A stretch of 64,000 bases of DNA from Cydia pomonella (taxonomy: Eukaryota; Arthropoda; Insecta; Lepidoptera; Tortricidae). Both the position numbers and the translations under genes were made by a program. Shown here one piece after another: positions 1 to 11,400 of the stretch. How positions within the stretch are numbered: position 1 is the stretch's first letter; each line of letters starts with the position of its first letter. Under the pieces are notes generated by a model that had not been told where the DNA came from, ran no database searches, and saw nothing but the letters and a program-made list of their open reading frames with translations. The DNA lies in NCBI RefSeq assembly GCF_033807575.1, contig NC_084718.1:17439991-17503990 (forward strand), read 5' to 3'.

Positions 1-383
1 TTGTTTATAAATAACGAGACAGCATCTGTTGGGGTTCTAATCAGGAGATAATATTTTCGAACATCGCGGCACCGGCGGTGGTGGCCATTGGCCAACGGAG
101 CGACCAACTGCGGCGTCCGACAACAGCTGATTCCAGAACGTTCCACAACTCATTTTTTTATCAAACATACTCGCCTAGTGGCAGAATACACCAAAAAATA
201 CAATTCAAGGGGAAGACTCCTCTCGTAACATAACGAACAAGTTGCTGTTAGGATCCAACTATTCAGCCGGCTATGGACAAGTAATAAAATGCCGGTAACC
301 TATACTAACAATTTAAACACACCAATAAAGTTAACGGAAGTTTTATTTCACCATTTCCCATTTTATTGCTAAGTGAAACTTAC
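1..383 (-). other. SamDC: SamDC intron 1 (5' part only)
   Basis: This stretch lies directly downstream, on the minus strand, of the splice donor of the SamDC first coding exon. I looked for the next expected SamDC coding block and did not find it, so the intron continues off the left edge. Nothing else recognisable is present apart from a GC-rich patch near 60-125 containing a CCATTGG box. Confidence 0.6.
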
Positions 384-508
384 CGTGTAATTTTTCTCAA
401 ATCCGCATTTTTAGCCGGTGTAAACCAAATTTCTATTAGCTTTTCAACACCTTCAAAGAATTGATCATTATTAATTTGATTACTTGATATTATTTCCTTT
501 TCAGCCAT
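384..508 (-). CDS. SamDC: S-adenosylmethionine decarboxylase, first coding exon (partial gene)
   Basis: SamDC is the pyruvoyl-dependent enzyme that decarboxylates S-adenosylmethionine to supply aminopropyl groups for spermidine and spermine. Read on the minus strand from an ATG at 508-506, the exon encodes 41 residues plus two bases of the next codon. It contains the family's N-terminal block FFEGVEKLIEIWF followed by DLRKIT, matching human FFEGTEKLLEVWF and DLRTI. Phe18, Glu19 and Glu22 here correspond to human Phe7, Glu8 and Glu11, which act in substrate stacking, catalysis and processing. An in-frame TAA lies 12 bases upstream of the ATG, and the start context is good (GCT before ATG, G after). 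The exon ends at a consensus donor (CG then GTAAG, intron beginning at 383) in phase 2. The N-terminal extension is about 11 residues longer than in human. The remaining exons, including the Ser that becomes pyruvate, lie outside the window. Confidence 0.88.
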
Positions 509-740
509 AGCGACAAATTATTCCCTTTATATTTGTTATATAGAGAATTTTATTCCCACTGGGTTTTGACTAGACGACTTCAGGTTTCGGGCACAACCAC
601 AAAGAAGAAATGTCGGAAGTTGACTGACGCAGACGAACGAAACAAAATTATTGGCAAAATGCAGGTGAAAGAGGAGACGGAGCACGAACTTCTCTTTCTA
701 CAGAACGAGCGAGTCGGCGCGCGGCGCGGGTGCGTTCGGA
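509..740 (-). promoter_or_regulatory. SamDC: SamDC 5' leader (predicted)
   Basis: This is the segment between the TATA-predicted start (around 740-735) and the SamDC ATG, read on the minus strand. No ATG occurs in it, so there is no upstream ORF of the kind that controls mammalian AMD1 (the MAGDIS peptide), provided that the leader is unspliced and starts where the TATA box suggests. The outer part, around 690-735, is GC-rich with several CGCG motifs. Confidence 0.45.
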
Positions 741-761
741 AAAGCGACAGATGCTTCTCTT

Positions 762-770
762 CTTTATATA
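762..770 (-). promoter_or_regulatory. SamDC: TATA box of SamDC
   Basis: The minus strand reads TATATAAAG here, about 255 bases upstream of the SamDC ATG, followed by a GC-rich probable transcript start. Position and sequence fit a TATA box; no transcript evidence is available. Confidence 0.5.
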
Positions 771-1191
771 GCCTCCATTGTCTATGGTGGGAAGATTTGA
801 TAACAGAGTAAGGTAACGCTATTGTTTAAAACGTTTGTAAATATAATATTTTTTTTGTATATTGAAATAAGATATAAAAACCAACAGAATAAATGTATTA
901 TTAGTTTAACTTGTAGTTCACAAAGAAATATTTAGACATCTTTATCCTGGGGTTTTTAATAATATCTCAAATAAGTTGAAAGGCTGCGCTTTTAATCTAG
1001 GCGGGGAATGATGATCCCTATGACTACGACAGTTCATTTTTGTATGGAGTTACTGTCAATCAAAAGTTTCTAGATTTGTAGCAGAAAACTACAATATCAG
1101 TGATACAGTCTGGCTCTGGCCTAGACGGCCCAGTGTGAGAGAAATTTTGCAGTAATGGGCCACATATACATAATAAATATGTCATATATAG
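771..1191. other. intergenic spacer
   Basis: AT-rich spacer between the SamDC promoter and the 3' end of the next minus-strand gene. I see no ORF, repeat or RNA gene here. Confidence 0.5.
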
Positions 1192-1197
1192 TTTATT
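1192..1197 (-). terminator. poly(A) signal AATAAA
   Basis: The minus strand reads AATAAA 55 bases past the stop codon of the two-exon gene at 1252-1984, which is a normal position for its cleavage signal. Confidence 0.6.
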
Positions 1198-1251
1198 ACA
1201 ACTTTTTATAATAGAAACAGGTTGAGCATAGGTTCTAATAGCATATACATG

Positions 1252-1984
1252 TCATAAGCATTCAAAAGTAGCAACTAATTTGTGTAGTTCTCCATCATCC
1301 ACCTTCCGGAAAGGTCTGAATTTAGGTTTTATTACAGGTATTTTAGGTGGAGTGTCTATGTCTGTCTCCTCTTCAAAGAAGTCTTCGATATTTGGCTCTG
1401 CATCCCGTTTAACAGAACTAGTACTGCTCGAGGGCCGCACCTCTCTTTTTGTCTTTTGGTCATCAATAGTGGCATTTAATTCTATTAGATCCCTGTACAT
1501 TCTGTCATTTATATGGAAGTTCAGCTTTTTTGTCATCTGAAATAGAAATATCAAATCAGATTATTATTAATGTAATATGTTAATACCACAGAGAAATGAG
1601 TAATTATGATTCCTTGGTATCTCATAATAGATACCATTCAAACTGAAGATTTAACTGAATGTTAGAAGCATCAGCAGAATGAATTCATTAATTATTAGGT
1701 ACACATACCTTGGTACATATTTCTGTTTTACTTTCACACAGATCTTTGGAAGATAAGGGTGGTGGAAGAGAATGTTTAACTCCAGATAAATAAGTAGCCA
1801 GTAATTCACTTGAACAAAGCGTTGGTTGATCTAATTCCCTTGTTTGTAATGTAGACGGTTCCTCTGTAGATGGAGTATTTTCGACGTTGTGTACCACTTT
1901 GATACGCGCAGTGGGCTTAACTTTATGTTCTACGTTCCTGACAAGTGTTTTCCTTACTTTTGGATCGACACCACACCTGTTCAT
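1252..1984 (-). CDS. unrecognised two-exon gene, 186-residue protein
   Basis: Two minus-strand exons join in phase 0. Exon 1 runs 1984-1709 (92 codons, starting MNRCGVDPKVRK and ending at AAG followed by GTATGT). Exon 2 runs 1536-1252 (94 codons plus TGA) after an acceptor TATTTCAG. The intron is 172 bases. The join gives a 186-residue hydrophilic protein with no signal peptide or membrane segment. The N-terminal third is basic; a Ser/Pro/Thr-rich middle follows; exon 2 carries KKLNFHINDRMYRDLIEL, then a serine cluster and the acidic block IEDFFEEETDID, and ends KLVATFECL. I do not recognise a family and assign no function. The open frame in both exons, clean splice sites and poly(A) signal support a real gene. 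The open frame continues slightly above 1984 without another ATG, so 1984 is the likely start unless an upstream exon exists. Confidence 0.7.
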
Positions 1985-2391
1985 TGTAAAATACAAAACA
2001 ATTTAACAACTAAAGTTTTAAAATGATCATTTAGAACCGTAATTTGTAACAGTCTTGTTGTTTTGCTTTTGTTTGACATTTCGGAATGGCTGCGTTCGGT
2101 TACGGTTACACTTCGGTTCCAACAAGAACAAAAAATAAGGACCAGACTGACCAGAGACAATTACGTTCTGAAATTACCTGTCGGCAACATGAAGGAAACA
2201 CAAGCGAAACATCAAGACTGTCAAAAGTGTCAAAATTGACACGAATTGGTATTGCAATATTTGCAATCGTGGTTTTGCACGAGAAAAACGAAATCTGTTA
2301 AATAATTTATTTAGGTCTATTAAGTTTTAAAATACAATTTTATATCGTAATTTAGTAGCTAGTTCATAGAATCATTTAAATACGTATACGT
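1985..2391. promoter_or_regulatory. divergent intergenic region, probable shared promoter
   Basis: About 0.4 kb separates the start codons of the minus-strand two-exon gene and ASCC2, so both promoters must lie here unless unseen upstream exons exist. No clear TATA box was found. A 71-codon ATG ORF at 2086-2301 (+) has a fair start context but no recognisable protein; it may be leader sequence of ASCC2. An in-frame TAA at 2377-2379 limits the ASCC2 start to 2392 or later. Confidence 0.5.
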
Positions 2392-2421
2392 ATGATGAGT
2401 AACAAAAATGCTGAATTTTCG
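2392..2421 (+). CDS. ASCC2: ASCC2 exon 1 (residues 1-10)
   Basis: Starts at ATGATG and ends TCG before GTAAGAAT, phase 0. It is only ten codons and poorly conserved in the family, so it is the least secure exon. Confidence 0.6.
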
Positions 2422-5400
2422 GTAAGAATTTATTACTAACTGAACTTTTAATCGAAGTTAATTAAATTGGTATACTGTAATCCTTTATCGTTTTCAGAAC
2501 CCGCAGAACTTGCCAGCCGAGAGGCTATTGCTGTCGGTGTCGGATTCGGGCGTTATGCGACAAATCAAAGCATTGGTGAGACATTGTTTTGATTTTTTGT
2601 ACAAGATTGTGCAATATGAACGCGCTCAATTGGCATTTATAAACTGTGCCGAACTCGCTGTTGCTGTGCGGGGCGTTAATATAACAGAATGAGTTTAGTA
2701 GGTGCCTGTAGACTTACTAAATATTATAGAATCATTACTATAATTGAAATCAAACATTTAAATGTAACATCCGCATGTTCTCTTTAGTCTCCTTACAGTT
2801 TATTGTATGATTTGTATCTACAGTCGAACTACAACCTGTTATACTGTACCTTATTGCTACCACACTTTTACCAATGAAGATCTAGAGCTACATACATAAT
2901 AAATTCATGTATGTATTAATTATTGTAGATCTCATGGGCTTAGCGAGAAATTATGAGAGTTGGATGAATGAATTTTTATTATATTTTATGTATCTTTAAA
3001 AAAATGAAAATTATTCTCTAGCTATAAATTTTAATTTGCACTTGAATATGCAAGAGCAATAGAATATTAGCATACTAGGCCTACTGATGTGCCGTTCGAC
3101 ACGAAATTTCTATATTGAGATATTTTAGAAATGGAGATATAAATTTTTTGTTTCCATAATGAAAGTTTACCATCATGAGGAAACCCTAATCCCAACAAGG
3201 CCTAGTTTTACCCTCTGGGTTGGAAGGTCAAATGGTAGTCACTTTCGTAAAATAAATAAATAAAATGTTTATTGAGTTAGCACAAACAAACGTGATTTTG
3301 ACTGGGCTGGTGCCTCTTTTTAAGCGTACATGACACTTGTGTCAAGAGACACCGCTCTCCCGTAGGTGGTAACAGAATTTGGTGGTAACAGAACAGAAAA
3401 ACTAGTGCCTATGCCAAATCTTGGGATTTGTTGTCAAGCAGGCCCCAGGCTCCCATGAGCCGTGGCAATATGCCGGGACAACGCTAGGAAGAAGGAAGAG
3501 AATTAAAGTTTCTTCAATGTCTTATGAAATATTGTTAAAATTTCTGAGAATTTTTCCAAGTTTTTTTAAACTTTCTGTAACTTGCATGCCTGTAATTAGG
3601 CCCTCTAAGTAATGAAGACTTACACCTTGTTTTTTCCAGGACCCATATTGGGTGGAATCAAGAGAGATGATAGTGTACGAGAGCCCTCCATCGGGCAGTG
3701 GGCTGGTTCTTGGTGCTGTAGATGCGTGGAAGGCTCGGATGGAGGGGTACTTGGAAGATCTGAAGTGGCTTCTTAGTTTAGAACATCACAGGTAATTTAG
3801 TTCTATATTTATATATTTTTCTATAATACTGTCTCATTGTTCAGAATAATTGTCACATCTATTAGCCAGTGGTACTTGTTCTGATAGTCATACTGTTAAA
3901 TCTTAAGTCTCATGCTTTTAAGATTTTTCCTCAAGTAATTAGCCCACCCTCATAGTTTTGGTTTAGTTTGCAATTACCACGCTAGATGGCGTTATTCCGG
4001 GTAGCTAACATCCTGAATCGCGCTGTTAAAAAAATTCTTGCGATAATGACCTAGATTTTGTTTAGTTTACAAATCCCACACTAGATGGTACTGGTCCGTG
4101 TAGTTAAAAATCCTGAATCGCGCTATTAAGATTTTTCTTGCTATAATGACCCCAGCGACACAAAATGTCCTCATACAATAGTTAAAATGTAAAATAATCA
4201 TATATAACATTCGGCTGCTGCGTCGCCAGTTTATTCTTTTGACCTTGGCTTGACAAGCTGCCGCGTGTCTAGATTAAGTACTTAACTTATTGATAATAGA
4301 CATATTAGATATGAATGATATAATATAGGGAGCGTGCATGAACTGTAGGAGGCAGCACAGCAGCCGTCAGATTTTTGGCGCGAGGCGTAAATGTGATGTT
4401 TTTTGTTCCGATGTAGCCCACAAGATGGCAGAACCTACTATGCACAAGAAAACACGTGACGTGTACATGTGCATGTTTGTGGTTCCGATTTAGGCCACAA
4501 GATGGCAGACCCTCCAACGCGCACGGTCCCTATACATATAAATCTAGTGAGTAGCGGATTTATCAGTACTGCTACTTGACAATAGATGTCGCGATGAACT
4601 AATGTATAATGCTCAACTATTTTAATCTAATATTATAACCGAATTAACCCGAACTCTATATTCGAATCCTGCTTGTAATATTAGTTATAAATATTTGAGC
4701 AATTCACTTTTCGTCAGCCGCGACTAGACACGTGACTAGAGTGACCATTAGCAGTATTGATAAATCCGCTACTCGTCGCTAGATGTTGACTACGAAACAA
4801 ATAAACTCTGTGCTTACTTATTTCTCTATGACGGTGCAGATTTTGGAGCACAGTGCTATACCACCCCCAGTGCATGGACTCGTTGGTGTCCTTCCTGCAA
4901 GAGGCGAGCCCGCCGTATATGCCGCCACACGAAAGCAGAGACGTACAGAAACTGTACAGCGAAATAAGGAGGCTGATCTTGGTTGTGTTTAGCAGGCTTA
5001 TTACTAATAAAGAGAGTAAGGTATTGTATCAATAATTTGATTATAACTTTCCTCTGCCTGCACTTTCGTTCATGTGGATATCTTATAATTTAGGCAGGGG
5101 GGCGAAACTGCCTTTTGGGGATTCTCGGCTCCGTTCGTTTCAGCATTGTTCCGAGCAATTATTAGGCTCAGCACAACTTGACAAATCTTTGCGTGTACTA
5201 GGTCAGATAAGAGAATAACTTGATTTTTTACAACCCTTAATAGCCGAAAGGGATAGTACCATACGTAACAAAGGGACAGCATGATTCGTCCCTGAATCGC
5301 TGTCAAACTTCAGTTTTGTAGGAAGTTTCTTTTCTGTACGTTAGTACTATTACTTATTCTGTGACTTAGGGTTGAGAGTGTTTATTTATTTATGTGATGA

Positions 5401-8400
5401 GCACAGATATGTGTTCCTGAGTCATGCATGTTTTCTATGTATTTAATATTTGTATATTATATTTATCGTTGTCTGAGTACGCACAACACAAGCCTTCTTG
5501 GCTTACCGTGGGACTTAGTCAATTTGTGTAAGAATGTCCCTGTAATATTTATTTATATAATAATCAGCTTTTAGGCTTTAATACTAGCAGACAATGCCGG
5601 ATTTAGAGGTCTGGAGGCCTCGGGCAATAAAGGAGTGGAGGCCCCCTGGCTCCAAATTTTTTCCAAATAAAATGGTAAATTTACCGAATCTCTATTGTGG
5701 GGGGCCCGTCTTTTGTGGAGGCCCGGGGCAGTAGCCCCGGTTGCCCTCCCCTAAATCCGGCCCTGCTAGCAGAAGTCTCTTTTTTACTGATATTAATTTA
5801 AAAAAAGTGGATACGTATAAATCGTGCATTTATAACTTGTGTTGTTTTTCAGTCCCAGTGGATAAGCAAAGAATACATGGCCGACCTCATATACGACAAT
5901 TTCGTGTTCACGATACCTATACTATGGGACACGTGCCTGGTGTACGGCGTGGACAACACTAGGTAACTATTCTAACAATTAAAATTGTAATCAATATAAA
6001 TTGACCATTGTAATGTAATAATATGGTTGACATTGTACAGTATGGTAAAGCATCATCATTGAATTGACGTGTAAATTTTAGGCAAAGTTTAGGCGTGGGC
6101 GATGTGAGTGACCTACGGCCTCGATCCTCAAATGCGTAAACTTGGACGCGACTTAAAAAAATATTCGTTATTTCTTGCGCCACTAGAGGGCCTCGCTAAA
6201 TGTAACTTGCCCACACCAAATTTTGGTCTTACCTCGCCACTGGACCCGCCTAATGAGGATAAACGAATAAAGTTTAACGCAGATGGTGTTTCAATCGTAA
6301 AAAAAACACATATTATTAGATATAGTCTGTCAAACCAATTCCGCCAGTAGAAAAAAGCGGCAAATTCAAAAAAAATTTGGCGCGAAGGGTTGTCGTTTCG
6401 TAGAAATTTTTAAATTCGCGCCTTTTTCTACTGGCAAATTTGTTTGAACGGCTATATGTCAAATCCAAAAAAAAATTAACTACAAACTACAGGGGTTGGG
6501 TTCCGAGTTCCTGACTGTTGAAAATTGAAATCATTTATAATTATGGGTTCCTCATTATTTTTACAGGCACGTGTCTAGAGTGCTGGAGAGCGTGTTCACG
6601 CTGCAGCCGCGGTACGAGGCCGACGCGGCGGCCGCCGTGGCTTTCGTCAATGAGGTCAGCATCAAACTCTCTCATCTTAGTAACTAACTTCACAAAACAG
6701 TCAATAGCCGGATGCTCACCGGAGCCGAGAATACCCGAATTGAACAGTTTCGCCTTCTAGTAATAGTGTGCTAAGTGTGGGAGCTGTTATTGATGAACAG
6801 CTCAGCTGAGGGGTTGACTCTTCAAGAAAACTCCTGCTTCACGTTTACTTATTTTAATTTGAGTTTTACATGATTTAGGTATTTATGATAGGTATGTATG
6901 AGGCGGTAGTTGAGAGCCGTGTGTGGTTTGCGCGGTGAGTGGTCGCCGCGCTCGTGACGTCATACTCCGCAGTCCTCACCCCTCCGGAACTGGTTTGGCC
7001 GCTGATGCGTTAACACCCTGCCCCCCTTGAAAGCTGCTGCTTTCAAGATCGTTCTGTATTATAGACTTTTAATACGGCTTTCACGATCTAATTTCACGAA
7101 AATTTCTCCAACAGGCCTTTAAATACATAATCCTGCAAGTGAATAAAGACTACGACGCGGTAGAACCTCCGAACCTGCCCAAGACCTTCGAAGGCTTCGG
7201 CGAGATCAAGCGGCCGCCCAACACCAAGGAGCAGGGGCCGCTCACGTTTAGTATATTGAAGGTGAGATTGCACCGGTCGCGGATTCTAATCCCGGCTCGT
7301 ACCAATGAGTTTTTCGGAACTTATGTACGAACATTTGTCGCTTTTCGGTGAAGGAAAACATCGTGAGGTAACCGGGCTAAACCCAATAAGGCCTCTAGTT
7401 TAACCCTATGGGTTTTTAAGAAATTATGTACGAAATATCATTTGATATTATCCAGTTGTTTTTCGGTGAAGGAAAACATCGTGAGGAAACCGGACTTATC
7501 GCAATAAGGTCTAGTTTACCCTCTGGGTCAAGGTCAGATGGCAGTCGCTTTCGTAAAAATAAGCGCCTACGCCAATTCTCGGGATTAGTTGCCAAGCGAA
7601 CCCCAGGCTCCCATGAGCCGTGGCAAAATTCCGAGACAACGCGAGGAAGAAGTTGCACCGCGTACTCAAGACTAGTTCATACTAAAGAAAGTAGTAACTC
7701 CATACATCAGTTTTCTTATCAAAAACGCGAGTTATTTCTTACAATTAGTCGACTTCTAACGTCAAATAGTGGATTTATCAATACCGCTCTTGCCTCAGCA
7801 GATGTCATTCCTGATCTAGAGCAGAGCCCAACTGGGGAAGTACCTCCACCTTACAGAAAACCGCAGCCAAATAACACTAGACCCTACTCATAGTGTTGTG
7901 TTCCTGCCGGTGAGTAAGGTTGCCAGAGCTCAACGAGGGGGGTGGGGTTAGGGTCGGCAACGCGCATGTAACTGCTCTGGAGTTGCAGGTGTACATAGGC
8001 TACGGAGACTGCTTACCATCAGGCAGGCCGTATGCTTGTTTGCCACTGACGTAGTATAAAAAAATTTAAAAAACCGCTACTTGACACCAGATGTTACACG
8101 TGTCGCGAATGATGAAAAATTTATTGCCAAAACAATTTACACTACGTAATAACTTGCGTTTTGATTCATACAGTATTAATAGAGAGTATTACTGCAATGT
8201 TTTGCCGCCAGAGTGCAGCACTAGCAACTTCCTAAACATAGAGTAACTTAAACATTCTGTGTATATTCTGTGCCATAAATCGTTTTTTGACAAATTTTCG
8301 CAGATAATAAAATATGACATTGATACATTAAGGCGGTTTGTTTACAAAGGACCTACCGGGAAACGCGAAAATCGAAATTAAGTTATCTGACTCTTCATCG

Positions 8401-11400
8401 CTCGAATATGCAAGAGTGATAGAGAGGTTAGACAACGAAATTTAATTTATTTCGCGGTAGACTCTCAGATTGTGATGGATTGTACGCAGAGTTTCGCGTA
8501 ATATTCCCTATTGCAAACAAATATATATTATAGAAGTATTAATGAAAATTGACCAAGCCCTGTACCTGAGGCCGGACTAGAGTTGCGCATGGCAACCGTC
8601 TTTTCTTTATGACATCTATTTCAGATTTATAAAGCAATGGTTCTAATTAAAATTTAAAAATTAATAAATATGTTTTTCCATAGTGTACTAATTGTGTATG
8701 TTTTTTCCATAGTGTACTATTTGTGTATGTTTTTTCCATAGTGTACTAATTGTGTATGTTTTAGGATTTAGTCATTCACTTGTTGGACATGGCGATGACG
8801 CTGAGGATATTTTTAGAAGCGTACCCTAAGGGTGTTCAGATATTTAGGAAGACTAATTTTGTAAATAGGTGAGTTGAATAAAAATATACCAATTTAAAGC
8901 ATAGATATAGATTTTTTCTTTTATTATAAGTCAATGGAGAGAATAAGGAAATCCTATTTCAAAACGAACTAATATGGAGTATTATTACAATGTTCTGCCG
9001 CCAGAGTGCAGAACTAGCACAATCCGTAAACCATAGAGTAATTTATATATACTATGCCTTAAACCCTATGCCTTGGAGTGGGAGGGGGTTACCCAAGCTG
9101 CCCAGGACCGGAGTCAGTGGAAGAAAATGGTTCGAGCACTACACCCCAGCAGGGGGTAACAGGAGGGAAACAAGAAGAAGATGCCTTAAACAATTTTTTG
9201 ATAAGTTTCCACAGATTATATTTACGAATAAATATGAGATTTATGCATCAAGGCGGTTTGTTTACTGTTTGTGCTAGTGGCGCCCCCTACGCAGAGTTTT
9301 ACGTAATATACCCTATTCTACTTCAAAATAGTGAAGCGGTGATTAAAAAAAATAGCTATGCCATTTAGTTACCTTAAACGTACTTATCCATACCCCGAAG
9401 TTACCAGAATTCAATAAAAAAACGGTATATAAATATATCTACATCGAAATCGTATCTTTTTCAGTATAGTGCAACTCTACGAATACGGCATACCGAACTT
9501 ATACGAGAAACTCAAAGAAGTGGGCGATGAAACCAGCGTCGCGTACACACAAGTTGAGGGGCACATCGACACGGCGCGCGCAGAGCTCATTGACATATTC
9601 AGAGAAATGCTGGCGGTGTATAAGAACGCAATATTGAATGGAGAGTGAGTAAATATCAAATAGTATTTTATACAATCGTGATATAATAGAGAGCTTTTCA
9701 GTCGTGTGCCGTGTGTACCGCGCCAAAGTTAGGTACGAGATTGAAAAGCTTGATTATGTCACTATTGTATACAATACTTTTTTTAACAAGTCAATAAAAA
9801 TAATACTTTAAACTAATAAAATCATACAGGTAAACAAACCAAAAGTATACGGCTATTTAAGATACGCGAGCAGCCGCGATACCTTCATACTCGTGCGCGC
9901 CCCGGCCGCCGGGGCCCGGCGGGGTGGGCAACGACACCTTCTCGTTACTCATGAGGCCCTGGTACTTGCTCCATGCTAAATTCAATTTTTAGACAGTTTT
10001 TTCTCGATTTTGGCCACCGTAGCCTATGGAGACTAACGAGCAATGGTAAGCGGTTTTCGTAGTCTATGGAGGTCGCTATATTAAGGGTGTCACATGTGCG
10101 TTTAAGACTTATGAAGCAATTGTTTCTACTATACAACATAAAATAAATAATTAATTTGAGCTATCGTTTTGTTTCGTTCTCTTGACCACGGCGAGCTGTG
10201 ATGTGTGAACGTTTCGAAATGAATATTATAATTGAGTTGGGAGCCCATACATCTAATTACAGCCATAGAGCCAATTACAGTTTGGTATACGAAATCTTAA
10301 TTCAACAATTACATTCGACGAGTAGAAAAACACACTTATATTGAAAAGAAAATTTTGATAACGCGATTCAGCATCTTTAACACAAAACAGAGGCATACAG
10401 CGTGAAATTTAGTAACTAAGCTTAAATATAATGATGATGGATGTTATTCGATACCTCCCTGGAAAGGGAGGTATGAGAGGCCGCTTCAGCCTTTCAGCTG
10501 TGGCGGGTCGCTCCCCAATGATGTGGGGAGGTCAATCTTCGTCTTTTTCGTGTGCTGCTGGTCAGCTCTCGTTACCGATTGTTACCAAACCCCAGGACCC
10601 CTAAAAGCCAGGTGATACAGTTTAATCGAGGCCAGGCTTCGGGGCCGCGTTAATGGCGGCCAGTAACTTGGCTAGCGTGTGCTGCGTCTAACACAATATA
10701 TACCCTGTCCGAGCCTGTGTTTCCGCATGAGTACAATCTCAATCTCTTCAAGGCTAGAGTAAATAGGTATCCCACCAAAAAAAATCATTTAGTGCTGCCA
10801 AGACTGACAGACGCATAGAGCTTTTACATTAAAAAGTTATGAGATCCCCTAGTACCATTCCAATCACACAAAATTGCACGATTCTAGGACTCCGGGAACC
10901 AATGTTTTCAGGTATGTTTAGGTACCCCCGTTTTAAGGAGTTGCAGGGTGAAAGTTACAGATTTCTGACGACATACATACCAAATTTCAGTCTTCTAAGA
11001 GTCGAAGTAGTCTGTCTTTTCTATAACGCAGATTTCATATGGCTCAGACAGTGATAATTAAGGTATCTATAAAATCTAAAGTATAATTGGTAGCCTATTA
11101 AAACTTGGTGTTTAAGATAAGTCTACTGGCTACATAGTACCCTTAAACTTAATCTAAACCGAAACTACAAGGGCTCGGAATTACGATGAAACGTGCCCTT
11201 TGTCACGTCGGGGGCACGGCCGTGCCCCCATATCTCATAGGATAGGTAGGAGCGTGCTCCAGTTGCTCCACCGTAGATCACATCATCTCTTACCATCAGG
11301 TGTAATCGTGGTCAAACGCCTGCCTATCTTCCATTATAGAAAAACGATTCCGCCGTCATTATCTCGAGAAAATTCTTAATAGCGTGATGCAGGATTTTTG

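Noticed and set aside
533..811. 92-codon plus-strand ORF
   Set aside because: It lies opposite the SamDC leader and promoter, starts at a non-ATG codon (TTG at 533), and resembles no protein.
1280..1540. 86-codon plus-strand ORF
   Set aside because: It is the antisense shadow of exon 2 of the minus-strand two-exon gene.
2086..2301. 71-codon ATG ORF in the divergent promoter
   Set aside because: Good start context but no family resemblance; more likely ASCC2 leader sequence than a gene.
7426..7893. 155-codon plus-strand ORF
   Set aside because: It runs through three different dispersed repeats and has no protein-family character.
8679..8764. Short tandem array considered as a CRISPR-like or satellite array
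   Set aside because: There are only three units with no spacers in an animal intron; it is a minisatellite.
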